64,000 bases of DNA from Prinia subflava (lineage: Eukaryota; Chordata; Aves; Passeriformes; Cisticolidae). The stretch spans positions 16,020,692 to 16,084,691 of the forward strand of contig NC_086258.1 in the NCBI RefSeq assembly GCF_021018805.1, in the 5' to 3' direction. Positions 51,104-62,739 of the stretch are shown here, one piece after another. The translations under genes and the position numbers were made by a program. The notes beneath the pieces are model-generated. The model worked only from the letters and a program-made list of their open reading frames with translations. It was not told the DNA's origin and ran no database searches. Within the stretch, counting starts at the first letter, position 1. Every line of letters begins with the position of its first letter.

Positions 51104-51129
51104 TTTTTTTTTCTTTTTTTTTTTTTTTT
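51104..51129. repeat. T-rich run
   Basis: 26 nt of T with one C. About 45 bp later an A/C-rich tract follows, so the two sides together look like a low-complexity island. Confidence 0.85.
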
Positions 51130-51172
51130 ATCTGCAGTCTCTTCAATTCTCTCTTGAAAAGGACAACAGCCT

Positions 51173-51269
51173 CAAAAAAATCAAACCCAAAACCAAACAC
51201 AAACAAACAAACAAACAAAACCCCCCCACAAAACCAAAAAAACCCCACCCTAACCAAACCAACCAAACC
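51173..51269 (+). repeat. A/C-only low-complexity tract with (CAAA)n and (AACC)n
   Basis: A 97-nt, almost T-free tract. It holds (CAAA)n at about 51197-51218, a C7 run, and AACCAAACC-type units to the end. Overlapping frames on the opposite strand (89 codons, minus) are artefacts. Confidence 0.85.
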
Positions 51270-52003
51270 ATCCTGAAATGTGGCAGCTTTAAAAGCCAAA
51301 ATTAGACGTTTATTTCTTATTTGTCTCAGGAAGAAAGGGGAAACAGGGGAGTGAAGCAATGGAAGCTATGAATGCTCATAAGCAAGAAAGGAACAGTCAA
51401 ACAGTTACAAAATGACTCCCTCCAGGCTGCAGCAGTTTGGTTTTGCCAAAAGGTCATCACCAAAAAAGCATCCTGGGAGAAGAAAATTCCTCTAAGTGGC
51501 CACCTTTTTCCTGAGGAGAGATATTATGAACCATAAAAATTATGTGCTGCTTCTGTTTCATGAACATTACTAAATTGCCAGACTAAATAGCCAGAATAAA
51601 CAGAGAACAGGCATTTTTACTGGGCTTTGGAAGAATAAAGCCATAAAGAAAATAACTCCATGAAATTTACAGGAGAGACCCATTTCAGACCATATGTTGG
51701 GAAGGAGCTACATCCAAATGTATGAGTCAATGTGTTAGCAAAGTGTTGCATGTGGAGTTCGTGAGCTTGGGACTGTGGGGGGCTTGGGTTTCTCAGCACT
51801 TTCATGCTGATCTGCTTTTATCTTCCAAAACACGACACATCTACTTGACTTTCTGCAGCAGGAATTTTCCCCCAGCTCTTCACTGTGAATCTGAGCAGAG
51901 AAATTAAAAATACTCGGCTTGCCCGTGGTGTGGACACTTCAGCATCTGTGTAATTCTTTTTTTAAGCTCTAGAGCCTTAATAGATTTGTTTAGTCTTGAC
52001 AAG
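51270..52003. other. Noncoding stretch, no gene seen
   Basis: Unique sequence up to the CR1 copy. Short frames only. Confidence 0.5.
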
Positions 52004-52390
52004 TTGAGAAAGTCGGGGTTGTTCAGCCTGGAAAAGAGGAGGTTGTGAGGAGACCTCAGAGCAGCTTCCAGTGTCTGAATAGGCTGCAGGGAAGAGGGAC
52101 ACTTCACCAGGAGGTGCAGTGGCAGAACAAGAGGGGATGGCTTCAAATTGAAAGAGGGGAAATTCAGATTAGATTTACTGAAGAAAATCTTCCTTGTGAG
52201 GGTGGTGAGGCCCTGGCATGCGTTGATCAGAGCAGCTGTGGCTGCCCCATCCCTGGCAGTGTCCAAGGCCAGGCTGGATGGGACTTTGAGCAGCCTGGGA
52301 CAGTGGAAGCTGTCCCTGCCCATGGCACAGGGTTGGAACTGGATGGGCTTTAAGGTCCCTCCCAACCCAAACCACTCCATGATTCTATTT
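52004..52390 (+). mobile_element. CR1 LINE, 3' end
   Basis: About 387 bp of CR1 3' tail. Blocks in order are GGGGTTGTTCAGCCTGGAAA, GGAGACCTCAGAGCAGC, GGCTTCAAATTGAAAGAGGG, TCCTTGTGAGGGTGGTGAGG, GCTGCCCCATCCCTGGCAG, GGCCAGGCTGGATGGGACTT, TGGAAGCTGTCCCTGCCCATG and GGTTGGAACTGGATGGGCTT, ending CCATGATTCTAT. It is 5' truncated, lacks open reading frames of the LINE, and has a small internal deletion relative to the family pattern I remember. The overlapping frames of up to 163 codons on both strands are by-products of the GC-richer repeat. It belongs to a different CR1 subfamily from the 45.4 kb copy. Confidence 0.95.
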
Positions 52391-55300
52391 TGCAATCATG
52401 TGTCTACATGGCCCAATTATAGTCAGCACTGACCGTATTTCTCCAGGTATTCCATAATTCAGATCCCCATTTTTTTAATTTGTTGTCTTCAGACCAGACT
52501 CTTGTCTCCATTTATTTTTATGGTGTGATTTATACAGCTTATAAAAATATTATTTCAAACCTGCCTGCAAGCAACAGCTGTATGACTGCATAATTACCAC
52601 TAAAAGATGGCAATGCTAGGAGAAGATACTCTCACACAAAAAAACCTCATCTGGCATAATCACTCATTTATTTGTCTAATAGATGAAATTAGTGAGAGAA
52701 CAGAACAGGGACAATAATGATGGTGTTACAGATGAGCTTTGCTGCCTCACTCTGCCAAGCTCTACCCACCAACTCAGTGTCTCCTGACTTGAACAGAAAC
52801 TGCCAAGTACAGCTGGCCCAAAAATGAGTTTTACAAGCTTTTCTGTTTTACGAGCTCAAATTTGTTTTTCCTCCATAATGAATAGTGGAGATTTTCAAAC
52901 ATATTTTTCTTTTTTGGGGGAACAAACTGCACAGGAATGTTCAAAAGATAAAGAAACAACAATGAGGGGGATGATTTGGGAAATATTTTTTTTAGCAGTC
53001 AGAAATCCAGGATGAACCTCAAAAGGTCATCATTAAATTGGGAGCTGGAGAGTGAAGGTTGAGCTCCCTTGGGCTATGCAGGGGGCACAGGGAGCAGTCA
53101 CATAAGTGACACAGCTGGGTGCTCTGCCCTGCCACCAAAGCCTTGGTGTCCCTGTGGCAGCTGTGACCCCAAATTCTGGTGCTCAGAGCCAGACAAGGCT
53201 GAGGGCCAGAGGGACCAATGCCCAAAGCTGGGGGGCAGCAGGGTCTGCCCCTCCTCTAAATGCACCAAACATTGTTCAAGGCAGGACAAGACACTGAGAA
53301 ACTTCCCACCCCCCAATCAGGAATTTAGATTTATTTCCCTTTTTCTACCTTTCCAGCAGGACATGACAATGAGAACATTCCCACCATTCCACCAAAAAAT
53401 ATGGATTTATTCCTCTATTTCTACCCTTCCCAGCATCTTACAGCGTATTTCAATGTCATTTCCAGCTGCTCTCCACTCTGTAAGGTCGGCTGATTCTGTT
53501 GCTGGACAAGTGGGCTCTAGTTTTTCTCTTGAAAAAGAAAAAAATCATGTTTTCAATAAATTGTAATGCAAAAATATGTGTGCACATGTTCTACAGCTTC
53601 TGTGACTCAATGCTAAGGATGACAAACATAAACAGAGTACTTGACTTGTCTAATTTAGGCATTAAGCCTTTTATCTCAAAACTAAGTATCAAGAGAAAGA
53701 GAAAACACTCAGTCTTGTTTTCTAACATGAAGCCATTTCACTGACAAGCAACTCCAGCTTTGTCTGTATCTCTGTTACAACTCCTTGAAATCCTAACATT
53801 CGGTCCGGATTAGGGGAATTTTATTTGCAGAACTACAAATATTACTTGAAAAAGCCTAAGACATTTTCCGTCTGTATTTAGCAGCAGAATGCACAGTAAA
53901 ACCTTCCCCACACCTGACCAAAGGCTTCCCAAAGCCACTGCTCATTAGGTGACCATGGTAACTAACCAATACAGGCTTATCAAAATTATTTTGGCTGTTG
54001 CAAATATTCACAGCATCAGTGACAAAAATACCCTAAAGTGTTACTTGGAAGCCAGGGTTTTACTGACAAGGCAGAGCCCAGGATCTGGCACATATGCTGA
54101 GGAGGAAAACATGCCAGAATCATGTTCCTCTCTCTCCTGCGTGGTTTCAAGCCTGGCATAGGGCTCACTCCATTAGCATCACACTCCATCCTGTTAATTA
54201 CTTCTCGGATTAACACACCAGGTACTGAGCTGGAAGAGACAGTGACAACTTCCAGACCCTGAATTAGACACACAAGTGTTTACCTGCCTCAGACTTGCTC
54301 TGATGGAGAGGAAAAAATATTCAGGGGTGACACTGCATGGAGGAGGAGAGGCTGTGGGATACCAAGTGCAGAGGAAATGGTGGGAGGGGATGAACAGAGC
54401 CCTGCTCAGCAAAGAGCTCCTGCAGTGGCCCTGTGGCTTACCTGATGAGTGACCCAAGGTCTGGTAACATTTTAAATTCTAACATGAAAAATAAAGGAAA
54501 TATTCACTTGCTCAAAGGGATGGTGAAAATTAACATTTTCTGCCACAATGTGAAGGATGGGCACAGGTCAACCCTTTAGGCTTCAAACCAGCTTTTTAAA
54601 CTCTGCTCAGAACTAATGAGTTAGCAACCAGTACACACCACATGGCCCACACCAAAATGCTGCCACCCTCTCCAAATGGGACATTGTTTATTGTGGTTTC
54701 CAATGCAGCTCCCCCTATACCACTCTCTTAAATAACAAAATGAAGAAAACGTAACCAACCCCACCCAGCCCCAAAACTCAGTTTTTTTCATCCATTCACA
54801 CAGTTGTGTTACTGCTCACAAAGATCAGTTCTTGTTATCATGACTTCCACAGTGCCAGGTGGGGTTGTACCTGTCTCTTATTTCCTCCAAAAAGAAAGTG
54901 CTTGGTGGCAATTAATTAAGGGAAAATCTTATGCCTGGAGGGTTCCATTGGATCAGTCATTACTGAAGGACATCAAGAAATGACAATAAATCATATCAGA
55001 GGAACTGCCCTTTCCCAAGTGGACAGGAAAGTTTCTGTTCAGAAATGAGAAGAAAGTTTGCACTTTAAACCCACATATCAAAACCTGCCAGAATTCATGG
55101 ATATTTTTTCTTAGAAAGGCTACTGCTTATCTTGTCTTCCTTGTTTTTAAGATTTTGCTTCAGCAGGCTTCATGGCAAAGAAAAGGGGAGGAAAAAAGGT
55201 AGTAGAAACAGTACTGCAAGAGAACAATAAACATTAATAAAGCATTACGCCTTCAAAGAGGAACATGTGAAGTTTTTCTAACCCGAATACTAAGTCAATC

Positions 55301-55644
55301 TCAAGCCTTGCAGCTGAAAGAAAATATAGGAAGCAGAAGGGAAAATCCAGCCAGAGAAAATAAGAAATATATTTTGAACACTTGGTCCCTGATGTTAGAT
55401 GTGTGACACTGTTGTGTTTTATTCCAGGCAAATTTCATATCTAGGAAGTTATTAGAGTGACAGAAAGTGCTGTGGAAATGAGAGTAAGCTCATTTCCTTC
55501 CTGCCTTTGTCTCGTCCTGGCTGCAGAGCTGGGTGGGATCGATGTTCTGCTGTCCCCTGAGACACAAAGCAAAGGAAAAACTTTCTGACTCCCCAGCAGA
55601 GCCAGGAACCAGTGAAGCTGCGGGAGCCAGGCAAGTTTTCCTCT
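52391..55644. other. Noncoding stretch, no gene seen
   Basis: Unique sequence. The longest frame is 165 codons (53069-53566, plus), with no recognisable domain, Cys/Pro-rich start and overlapping frames on the other strand. No retroelement, RNA gene or CpG island seen apart from the motif at 53949. Confidence 0.55.
53949..53962 (+). promoter_or_regulatory. RFX X-box-like motif
   Basis: GTGACCATGGTAAC matches the palindromic X-box GTTACCATGGTAAC at 13 of 14 positions, the best of the four in the window. Function unknown. Confidence 0.35.
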
Positions 55645-55649
55645 GCCCG
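55645..55649. repeat. Target-site duplication, left copy (GCCCG)
   Basis: GCCCG precedes the TGTGTC end of the 55.65 kb element and recurs at 56261-56265. The CpG it contains is rare in this window, which makes a chance match less likely. Confidence 0.6.
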
Positions 55650-56260
55650 TGTGTCTTGGGTTATGCAACCAAAAAATGTATATTCTATTTGCCATCTGTT
55701 GAAACCAGTTGGAGAGGGTTTTTTTGTTGTTGTGTGTGGGTTTTTTTTTAATTTTAATTTTTATTTTATTTTATTTTATTTTATTTTATTTTATTTTATT
55801 TTATTTTATTTTATTTTATTTTATTTTATTTTATTTTATTTTATTTTATTTTAATTTTTTGTCTTTTTTTTGTTGGTTGGTTTTTTTTGGTTGGTTGGTT
55901 GGTTTGGTTTGGTCTGGTTTGGTTTTGGTTTTTGGTTTTTGGTTTTTGGTTTTTGGTTTTTGGTTTGTTTTGTTTTGTATAACCCATTCCACATAACTCC
56001 AGGAGGAGGGGTGGGTGCCTTCTGTTAATGGGCAGCTGTTAAACCAGCTAGGGCAGGGTTCTTTATCCCTTCCAGGACCCATCCTCCCTCCAGGGGATCT
56101 CTGCTGTCCATGGGCCATCGAGGCTCCCTGCATGAGTGAAAGGGGAGGTGTCTTCACACACAAACCACGGTCCTGCTGGTAGATACAGCCAGGTACTGAT
56201 AGGGGAAAGAAGCAATGAGGGGGAACCAGAAATTCCACAGGAATTCCACAAATTGACACA
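55650..56260 (+). mobile_element. LTR-like element F with internal microsatellite
   Basis: A 611-bp element starts TGTGTCTTGGGTTATG and ends AAATTGACACA, giving 6-bp inverted ends (TGTGTC/GACACA), and is flanked by the 5-bp duplication GCCCG. Its 5' half matches the minus-strand element at 34036-34411. At the position where that copy has a plain T9 run, this one carries about 240 bp of (ATTTT)n and (GGTTTTT)n expansion. Without the expansion it would be about 370 bp. No clear TATA or AATAAA is present in its 3' part. A five-base duplication is typical of ERVL/class III and some other LTR elements. A nonautonomous DNA element is an alternative. Confidence 0.62.
55738..55978 (+). repeat. Compound microsatellite (ATTTT)n-(GGTTT)n-(GGTTTTT)n
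   Basis: A T run is followed by 18 perfect ATTTT units (55763-55853), a T-rich bridge, then GGTT/GGTTT units (55871-55920) and five perfect GGTTTTT heptamers (55927-55961), closing with GTTTT units. Frames crossing it on both strands are artefacts. It lies entirely inside element F. Confidence 0.95.
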
Positions 56261-56265
56261 GCCCG
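56261..56265. repeat. Target-site duplication, right copy (GCCCG)
   Basis: Exact repeat of 55645-55649 directly after GACACA. Confidence 0.6.
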
Positions 56266-59200
56266 TTGCTCACCCAAGGCCGTGCTAAATTCCTGGACTT
56301 AGAGAAAAAGAAGAGAGACATAAAAGGAAGTGGGGGGTGCAGATTAGAAGGGAGTCTGTATTAAGTGATTAGGGACGTCTGTACTGCTCAAGTACCTCAG
56401 CCAGTGGAGAAGAGAGAGAGAAATGCAGCTGGGAAATTAGGATAAAAAGGAGGCTGCGTCCTCCAGCAGCTTGGGAGACCCATGGGAAATGTCCATGGCC
56501 TCCCTCTTTATTTGCACAAAATTACAGGACTCCTCTGTCTCCTTTTTGGACATAAACTTCTGACATCGTAGATTAATTTTCCTGCCATGCTAAAAACATC
56601 CTAATCTATGCAAATGCTAAACTTATGAATGTGACAAAATAAAAGCAATCTCTAAATTTGTGCAATTCATACATTGCTGTAATTTTCCTTAAGTAATTTA
56701 GCACAATCATTATCACATTTGACACATGGCTACAGCTTGTGGGATTTCTCTTTCATTTTTAATGCTGAGGGAAGCTCATGTTTATACTCCTGAATGGCTC
56801 GAAATATCTCAGTATTTTCAGAATCTCTACTGGCCAGGAAAAAAGAAAAAAAATCAGTATTTTTGTGCTATTTCCTTTTGATAAAGCAGAATGCTGAGGG
56901 CAGAAAGACGGGGAGTGCACTCAGTTAACTCCGTGCATGATTGAGAGAGGAGCACAAACTTGGACAACAGTGACCAAAGAAAACAAATTAAGTGGCAGCA
57001 ACTTACATAGCAAATGATTGGAGAGACAGAAAACCTTTCCTTCCTCCCCCAGGCAACTGTAAATTAAGACTGGGTGGAAAACATGGCAAGGAGACAAATT
57101 GCCCATTTCCAAGGCACTCACCAGGCTGAGTCCATGGTCCAGAGCAACAAACCCTGAAGTCAGCAGGCACAAATGGTTTTCCCAGCAATCCTGACACACA
57201 ATCTATCCATCCTCCTTATTTTCCAAGAAAAGCTACTGGTGGAGAAACCCACCTTTAAGTAAGGAGAAAGGGCAGAATTAATTGCTGCTGCTGTAAAATC
57301 TTTTTTTTATTTGTGTTGCAGCCTTGGGATTTGGGTCACAGGACAGGACCTTGGATCACAGGATGCCTCGGCTCCATGAATTCCAATTTTGAACATATTA
57401 TTTCTATACCATTCTCACCAGTCAGCTACTATTCCACATCAGATTTTGGTCATGATTTCTCTGGGGAAAACAGCAAGACTCTTACGGTATCAGAAACCCC
57501 ACAGTTTGGACAAAAATTGTGAGAAAAATCAGTCAGGAATGCTGTTTGCAGTCTGTCACCAATTAACTATTTCAGTAGATGGAGTATTCTGTATGGAAAT
57601 GAGAAAGAGGTTTTTTTCCTTTGAGTCAATAATTAAGTCCTTTTTCAGGTGCTTTTTCTTGCTTTTTCTTACCTTCTTCACTCCTCTCCCCTCTGATCAA
57701 CTGTCCTCTGAATCTAATGGATATTTTCAAGAGAAAAGGGTGGGTTTTGGATCTCATACTTCATGGCAGATGATATAAAGGACTAGCAGCAAGGAGAACT
57801 CCTTACTTAGAGGTCAGAGGACACCTTGGCATCCCTTTAAATGGCTTAACAGCTCTGCAAGAATAACAAATCTGTTTAAAATAGGAAATCAGAACGAAAT
57901 AAAGCTGTGTCAGGCAACATTAACACTCCCATGTGCCATTTGACCTTGGATAGGTTGTCAGATCTCTTGTTCAGCTCATTCATCATTATTCTGGGCTGTC
58001 ACCATGAACATTCTTTCTCATTAATTATACATTAACCTCATTCATGACTTTTAATCTATAATGGGTCAGGATGTTTAAAAATAATTAAACGAGAATGTGC
58101 AAAGGTAATAAGGATAATACAAATACTGGAGCTTAGGACATCTGCCTGCAAATCAAAAGTAGGTGATGCTGAACAATTAAGTGGGAAACAAAAACAAGAA
58201 AGGAGAAGTCTCCAAATCTCCAATCTTGCATTTAGAACAGCATTAGCTTTAAAAAGTTCCCAAAATATTCAGCTTGTAGACTTCTGACAATTTTTTTTTT
58301 TAACGTAACTTTCAAAGTAAGGGAAATCTGATCTGCTATAAGCAGATTAGGGGATCTAACAGTTAGGAGCCAGCTCAGATAAAATAAGGATGGGTTCCTG
58401 ACAATATCCAGGCTTTCTCCTGATGGTGAACTGCCCACATTCCTGGGTGGGAGGGTCTCCACTGGGTGGGACAGTGTTTGGCAGTGTTTTCAGAGCACAC
58501 TGTGTCCCTGCATCCATCTCTGGGAGGTCACACCAGTTCTCAGTGGGTCCTCTCACCTATGCAGTGGCCTGATTTCCCAACCTGGGATTACAGCAATCCT
58601 CTGAATCTGTCAGTCACTCCTCTGCTCTGAATACTGGATTCAGCAGAGGATTTACCTCTGTGCTTCCAGCACTGATAATGTTTTAATTCTGAAATTATCA
58701 TATATTGTTCCTTCCTGTAATTAATTGAGTTTTCACATCACACAGCACTGGGGCACCTTGCTTTTCCAATATCACAAAGGACTTTTCATACTGTGGAAGT
58801 TGACTGCAGTGAGCTGAAAGTGCCAAGGTTTCCAAAACAGGCTTGAAGCAGAAATAAAATTTTATACCCCAGGAAGAATTACTACATGCCACACAACACA
58901 ACATTTCAAGCTAAAATAATGTTTCATCAAAGATTTAGGGAACAAGGATTAGTTTTTTAAACCCAGCTAAGTCAATGAATCTTGTATCCCATATAGTGCT
59001 ATACATTATGTCCTGGATGGATTTCACAATGCAGTTTGAGGTTGTTCTAGGAAGGTTGATTCAAAGGAAAAAAAACAAAACAAACTCTCAGCAGAGAGGA
59101 CATTTCACTGACCTACTTCAAAAGAACTTGTGAAACCCACCAGCAAAAGGATGCCCAGGAAGGTGGGCAAAGAATATTGCACTGCCTGGGAAGCACTCAG

Positions 59201-62200
59201 TGAATTTTAGAATGGTAATTTATGGAGTTCACAAATGATAAATTATGGAGCCTAAAATATATACAGAAGGATTTACCTGAAAGAGAAAAAACAGTAGAAT
59301 CTGTACCAGCTGTAAGTTGATCCCATTTGAAGTATCCAGACTATGCTTTATTATTTCCTAAGAATATAAAAAACCTTTTAAAATCAGTTTTTACCAGCTC
59401 CAGGATTTTCAAAGGACTCCAAGAAAATTAGGGCTAGCATCTGGTGAGCTTCAGTAGAAGCTGGGTACCCTGGGGAGCTTGGAAAATCCCTGCTTCTTTG
59501 GATTCTGCTCAACTCTAGAAAAATACATGTATTTCAAGTATTTTTAATAGGATTTTAACCTCAAAAAATATCCAGATCCAAGGGTGGTACTTAATGTGGT
59601 TGCCTGCTGAAGATTCTGGAGGACTCAGTGGCATTGAATAGAAGCTTTGGGTAATTCACAGGTTACAGGTCCAAGTTGTGTGACATCCACAGGGCTGTGG
59701 GGAAGGTCTAAACCCCAGCCCTGCTCTTCCCCCTGCACTGCAGCAGCCCAGGATTTCTGCTCCAGCCACTCCTGGGGCAGGAGAGCCAAGGCAGACATCA
59801 TCACATATTTACCTTTTCCCGATGATTCCCAAGCACTCACAGCCATTAATTAAACTCTAAGGGCTTGACAATAGGTCGAGAGGAATATTTTCTGTTGTGC
59901 CTCAAGTGAAAGAGCTGTTTCACTTACACATGAGCAGCAATTGGCTTTAAACCTAAAGAAAACTATTTTTATGAGCATTCACAGATCTGTGTATAGTAAA
60001 AAGTATGATTGGGTGGGCCAGACTCAATTTGTGTTGAAGGAAAGGAGATTACTTTTTCATTCAAAACACCTTCATACTAATCTATTTCTTTCTTAAATTG
60101 GAGTGGGTATATTGGGCTATTTATTCCCACACAGAATTCCAGCAATAGGTGTCACTGATTATTTAGTCCCTGAAATTTATTTTTTCCTTAAATCCCTCTC
60201 AGAAAATTCTATTCCATGTATTATCAGCATCACAACTAAAGGACTTGTCAGTATTTGTAATACTCCCAAACTGACACATCTAACCTGTTTTTGGGCAGTG
60301 TAAAATCAACTCAGTATCTGTAAAGCAACAGTTGTTTGGTTTTTTTAAAGGGACATTAGTTTAAACCCCTTATAAACCAACTCTATATTCAACTGTCAGG
60401 GAATGTTGTCTTTTACTCAGAATTCCAGCTTGAGGTGTGAGACCAATGAATAGAAACTCATAAAGGCAGAATTTCTCCTCTGAGGGAGGCATAGATGTTT
60501 TTAAAAAGTTGCATCTATGAAGAGGAGTATTTCCAAACTTTCTCTCTGTGTGGAAAATAATAGCAATATTATCAAATCAATATTAAAAATAAAGAGCCAC
60601 ACCTGACAGCATAATTAAAGGGGTAACATGTTCCAAGCCCCCAAATGTCACCCCTTCTCTGTGCCTCAGTATCCCCTTCTCTAAAACTCCCACCCATGAC
60701 AGCAGTCACCTGTCTGGTGAAACATTTCCACACCACCTGGGAAAAAGTCTCACCCAGAAATTTACTGCTGAAAGTGAACAGGAGAAATTTGTCCAGGTAA
60801 AATGTCAGGCATCCACAGAATCACGACATCCTTCCAGGCTGATTTCTGCAACATCAAGGAGAGATTCCCTTTGCACCCCAAGCCCACACTGAGACCAGCT
60901 GTGACCAGCATTCAGCATTTCTGTTCCCTGAGTGTTCTGTTTGAATGGAGAGCATTTTTTCTTAATTATTTCTGACTTTTCATCCAGTGTGCTATAAGCT
61001 TCTTATGAAGAAAAAGAAATAAATAATTCAACTTCCACTTATTCCAGGAGGAGACTGGCTGCTCTAATCTATCCTCTGAGAACAAACGAGCTGGCTGTTC
61101 ACACACAGCTTGTTAGAGCACGACAAATAAACACAGGCACGATATTGCAGTGACAGTGAGGATGGGGAATACCAGAGCTGCATTTTTGGGCTGGCATCTG
61201 ATGCTGAGACCATTTCCAGTTCTCTCCCTGGGGCTTGGAAGTTTGGTTACACTCTTGCCTGTAGCTGCAAGGCAGAGGCTGGTGACAACTGTCAGTGCAC
61301 TGAGGAGTGAGGAGGGAAGGATGGAGCCAAGGAGAGTGTCAGAGCATGGATTAATTCCCATCACCAGTGTGCTCCAGGCTGCTGTGTGCAGTGTTTGCAG
61401 AGAGCTCTCCAATGAGCTACAAGTCTGGCTGAGAAATGCGTTTCCTTGGCCACCCAGGAGCAAGGCTGTCTGCTTGGGGTTTAGGGAAGTCTGCTGGAAA
61501 TATTAATGTGTCAGGGCAGCAGGCTGGGAAAGCTCCACCTGCGTCAGAGGAGCCTTTCAAAACACATATTACTAGCTGCCTCCAGGAATGTTCCTGTTTT
61601 ACTTGGAACAAGTGGGGAATGAAACACTTGACACAGTTTTGGACCATAATCTAAGTTTTCCCCTTTCCCAGGGTTGGACTCTCTGAATCTCTCTCTGTTT
61701 AGCTTAATGAATCCAGAATTCCAGGATCATTATTAAAGGATGATCAGGGAGATCCCACAGCTTGATGGATCAGGTGAAAGACAAGAAATGAGCTTGCACC
61801 CCTTGAGTCGTAAGGAAGAAGAGTCACATGTAGGCCATGGCACACTGATTATAGTGGGAAAACAGAGAAACTTCTGACAATCTCCCTGAAACTTCCCTGC
61901 CTTGGTAGCTGGCTGCTGCCCTGGAGCCCTGCATCGCTGTGGAGCATCAGCCTGGCAAGGAGGGTGGGTTTGTACTGGAGGCTGCAGCCCATTTACAACA
62001 CCACCAGGAAAGAGCCTGTCATCCTCATTTGAAAATGTTTCAGCAAAATGAAAAAACTTTGTATTTTTCCTCTGAAACAGTTCAGTATGCAGTTGGGTTG
62101 GAACTGGCTCCAGGAACAGGAGATGTCTTACTTGCTGAGAGAGAGCAGCATGTGTCACCAGGCAGCAAGATGGAGTGTCTGGTGAAGAGGAAACCATCCA

Positions 62201-62693
62201 TCTCACACCCTGACCTTTGTGATAGCCAGCTCGGGGTGTGGGCTGAGCTCAACTGATCACTTCAGACTTTATTGCTCTGTTAGTCCTTTTTGACTGACAG
62301 AGCACCTAATGGATAATAAATTACTGCCCTCCACTCGGAATGGGGGCTGCCTGCTCGTTGCTAACGCTGAGTTTTCAGAACCTACTATCACTCACTCCCA
62401 GCTTTTGCCATTTAGAGGGATCCAACTTGAGAGACAAGAAATGAATACAGAGGACTTGAACCTCAAGGGGACGTGTGGGGAATTAACCCTCTGAATTTCA
62501 GTATGACACAGGCTCCCACATCCCTTGGGTCTTTTGAAAAACCTTGCAGCTTTTCTTTTGTGCCTGCTGCAAACCCAGAGTCCTCTCCCTCAGGAATCTG
62601 AGGGTGGGAGAGCAGAGCCATTTTCCTTGGCCCCTCCACAGATCCTTGTAGCCACCAGGAGCTCTATTAGTTCTTCACCCATGGAACTCTCAA
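56266..62693. other. Noncoding stretch, no gene seen
   Basis: Unique sequence. Frames of 105-157 codons (57389-57778 plus, 61113-61463 minus, 61150-61506 plus, 61733-62206 minus, 61939-62256 plus) overlap on opposite strands and show no recognised domain or consistent codon bias. T runs occur near 57300 and 58291. Confidence 0.55.
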
Positions 62694-62739
62694 TTTTTTG
62701 TTCACAAAAACATCTTTCAGTGCTTTTGTGAACAAAAAA
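62694..62739. repeat. Perfect 16-bp inverted repeat (hairpin), 14-nt loop
   Basis: The left arm TTTTTTGTTCACAAAA (62694-62709) and the right arm TTTTGTGAACAAAAAA (62724-62739) are exact reverse complements around the loop ACATCTTTCAGTGC. The mixed-sequence GTTCAC/GTGAAC core makes chance less likely than for a pure A/T palindrome. It could be the core of a small inverted-repeat transposon or simply a slippage or templated-switch product. No longer terminal repeats were found around it. Confidence 0.92.

Noticed and set aside
52045..52395. Frames of up to 163 codons around 52.0-52.4 kb
   Set aside because: They lie on the CR1 3' untranslated tail, on both strands, and do not encode the CR1 reverse transcriptase.
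53069..53566. 165-codon plus frame, the longest outside repeats
   Set aside because: No domain, no codon bias, overlapping opposite-strand frames of 68 and 72 codons, and no visible promoter or splice context.
55612..55996. Leu/Ile/Phe-rich plus frames of 80 and 95 codons resembling membrane segments
   Set aside because: They are translations of the ATTTT and GGTTTTT repeats, not a membrane protein.
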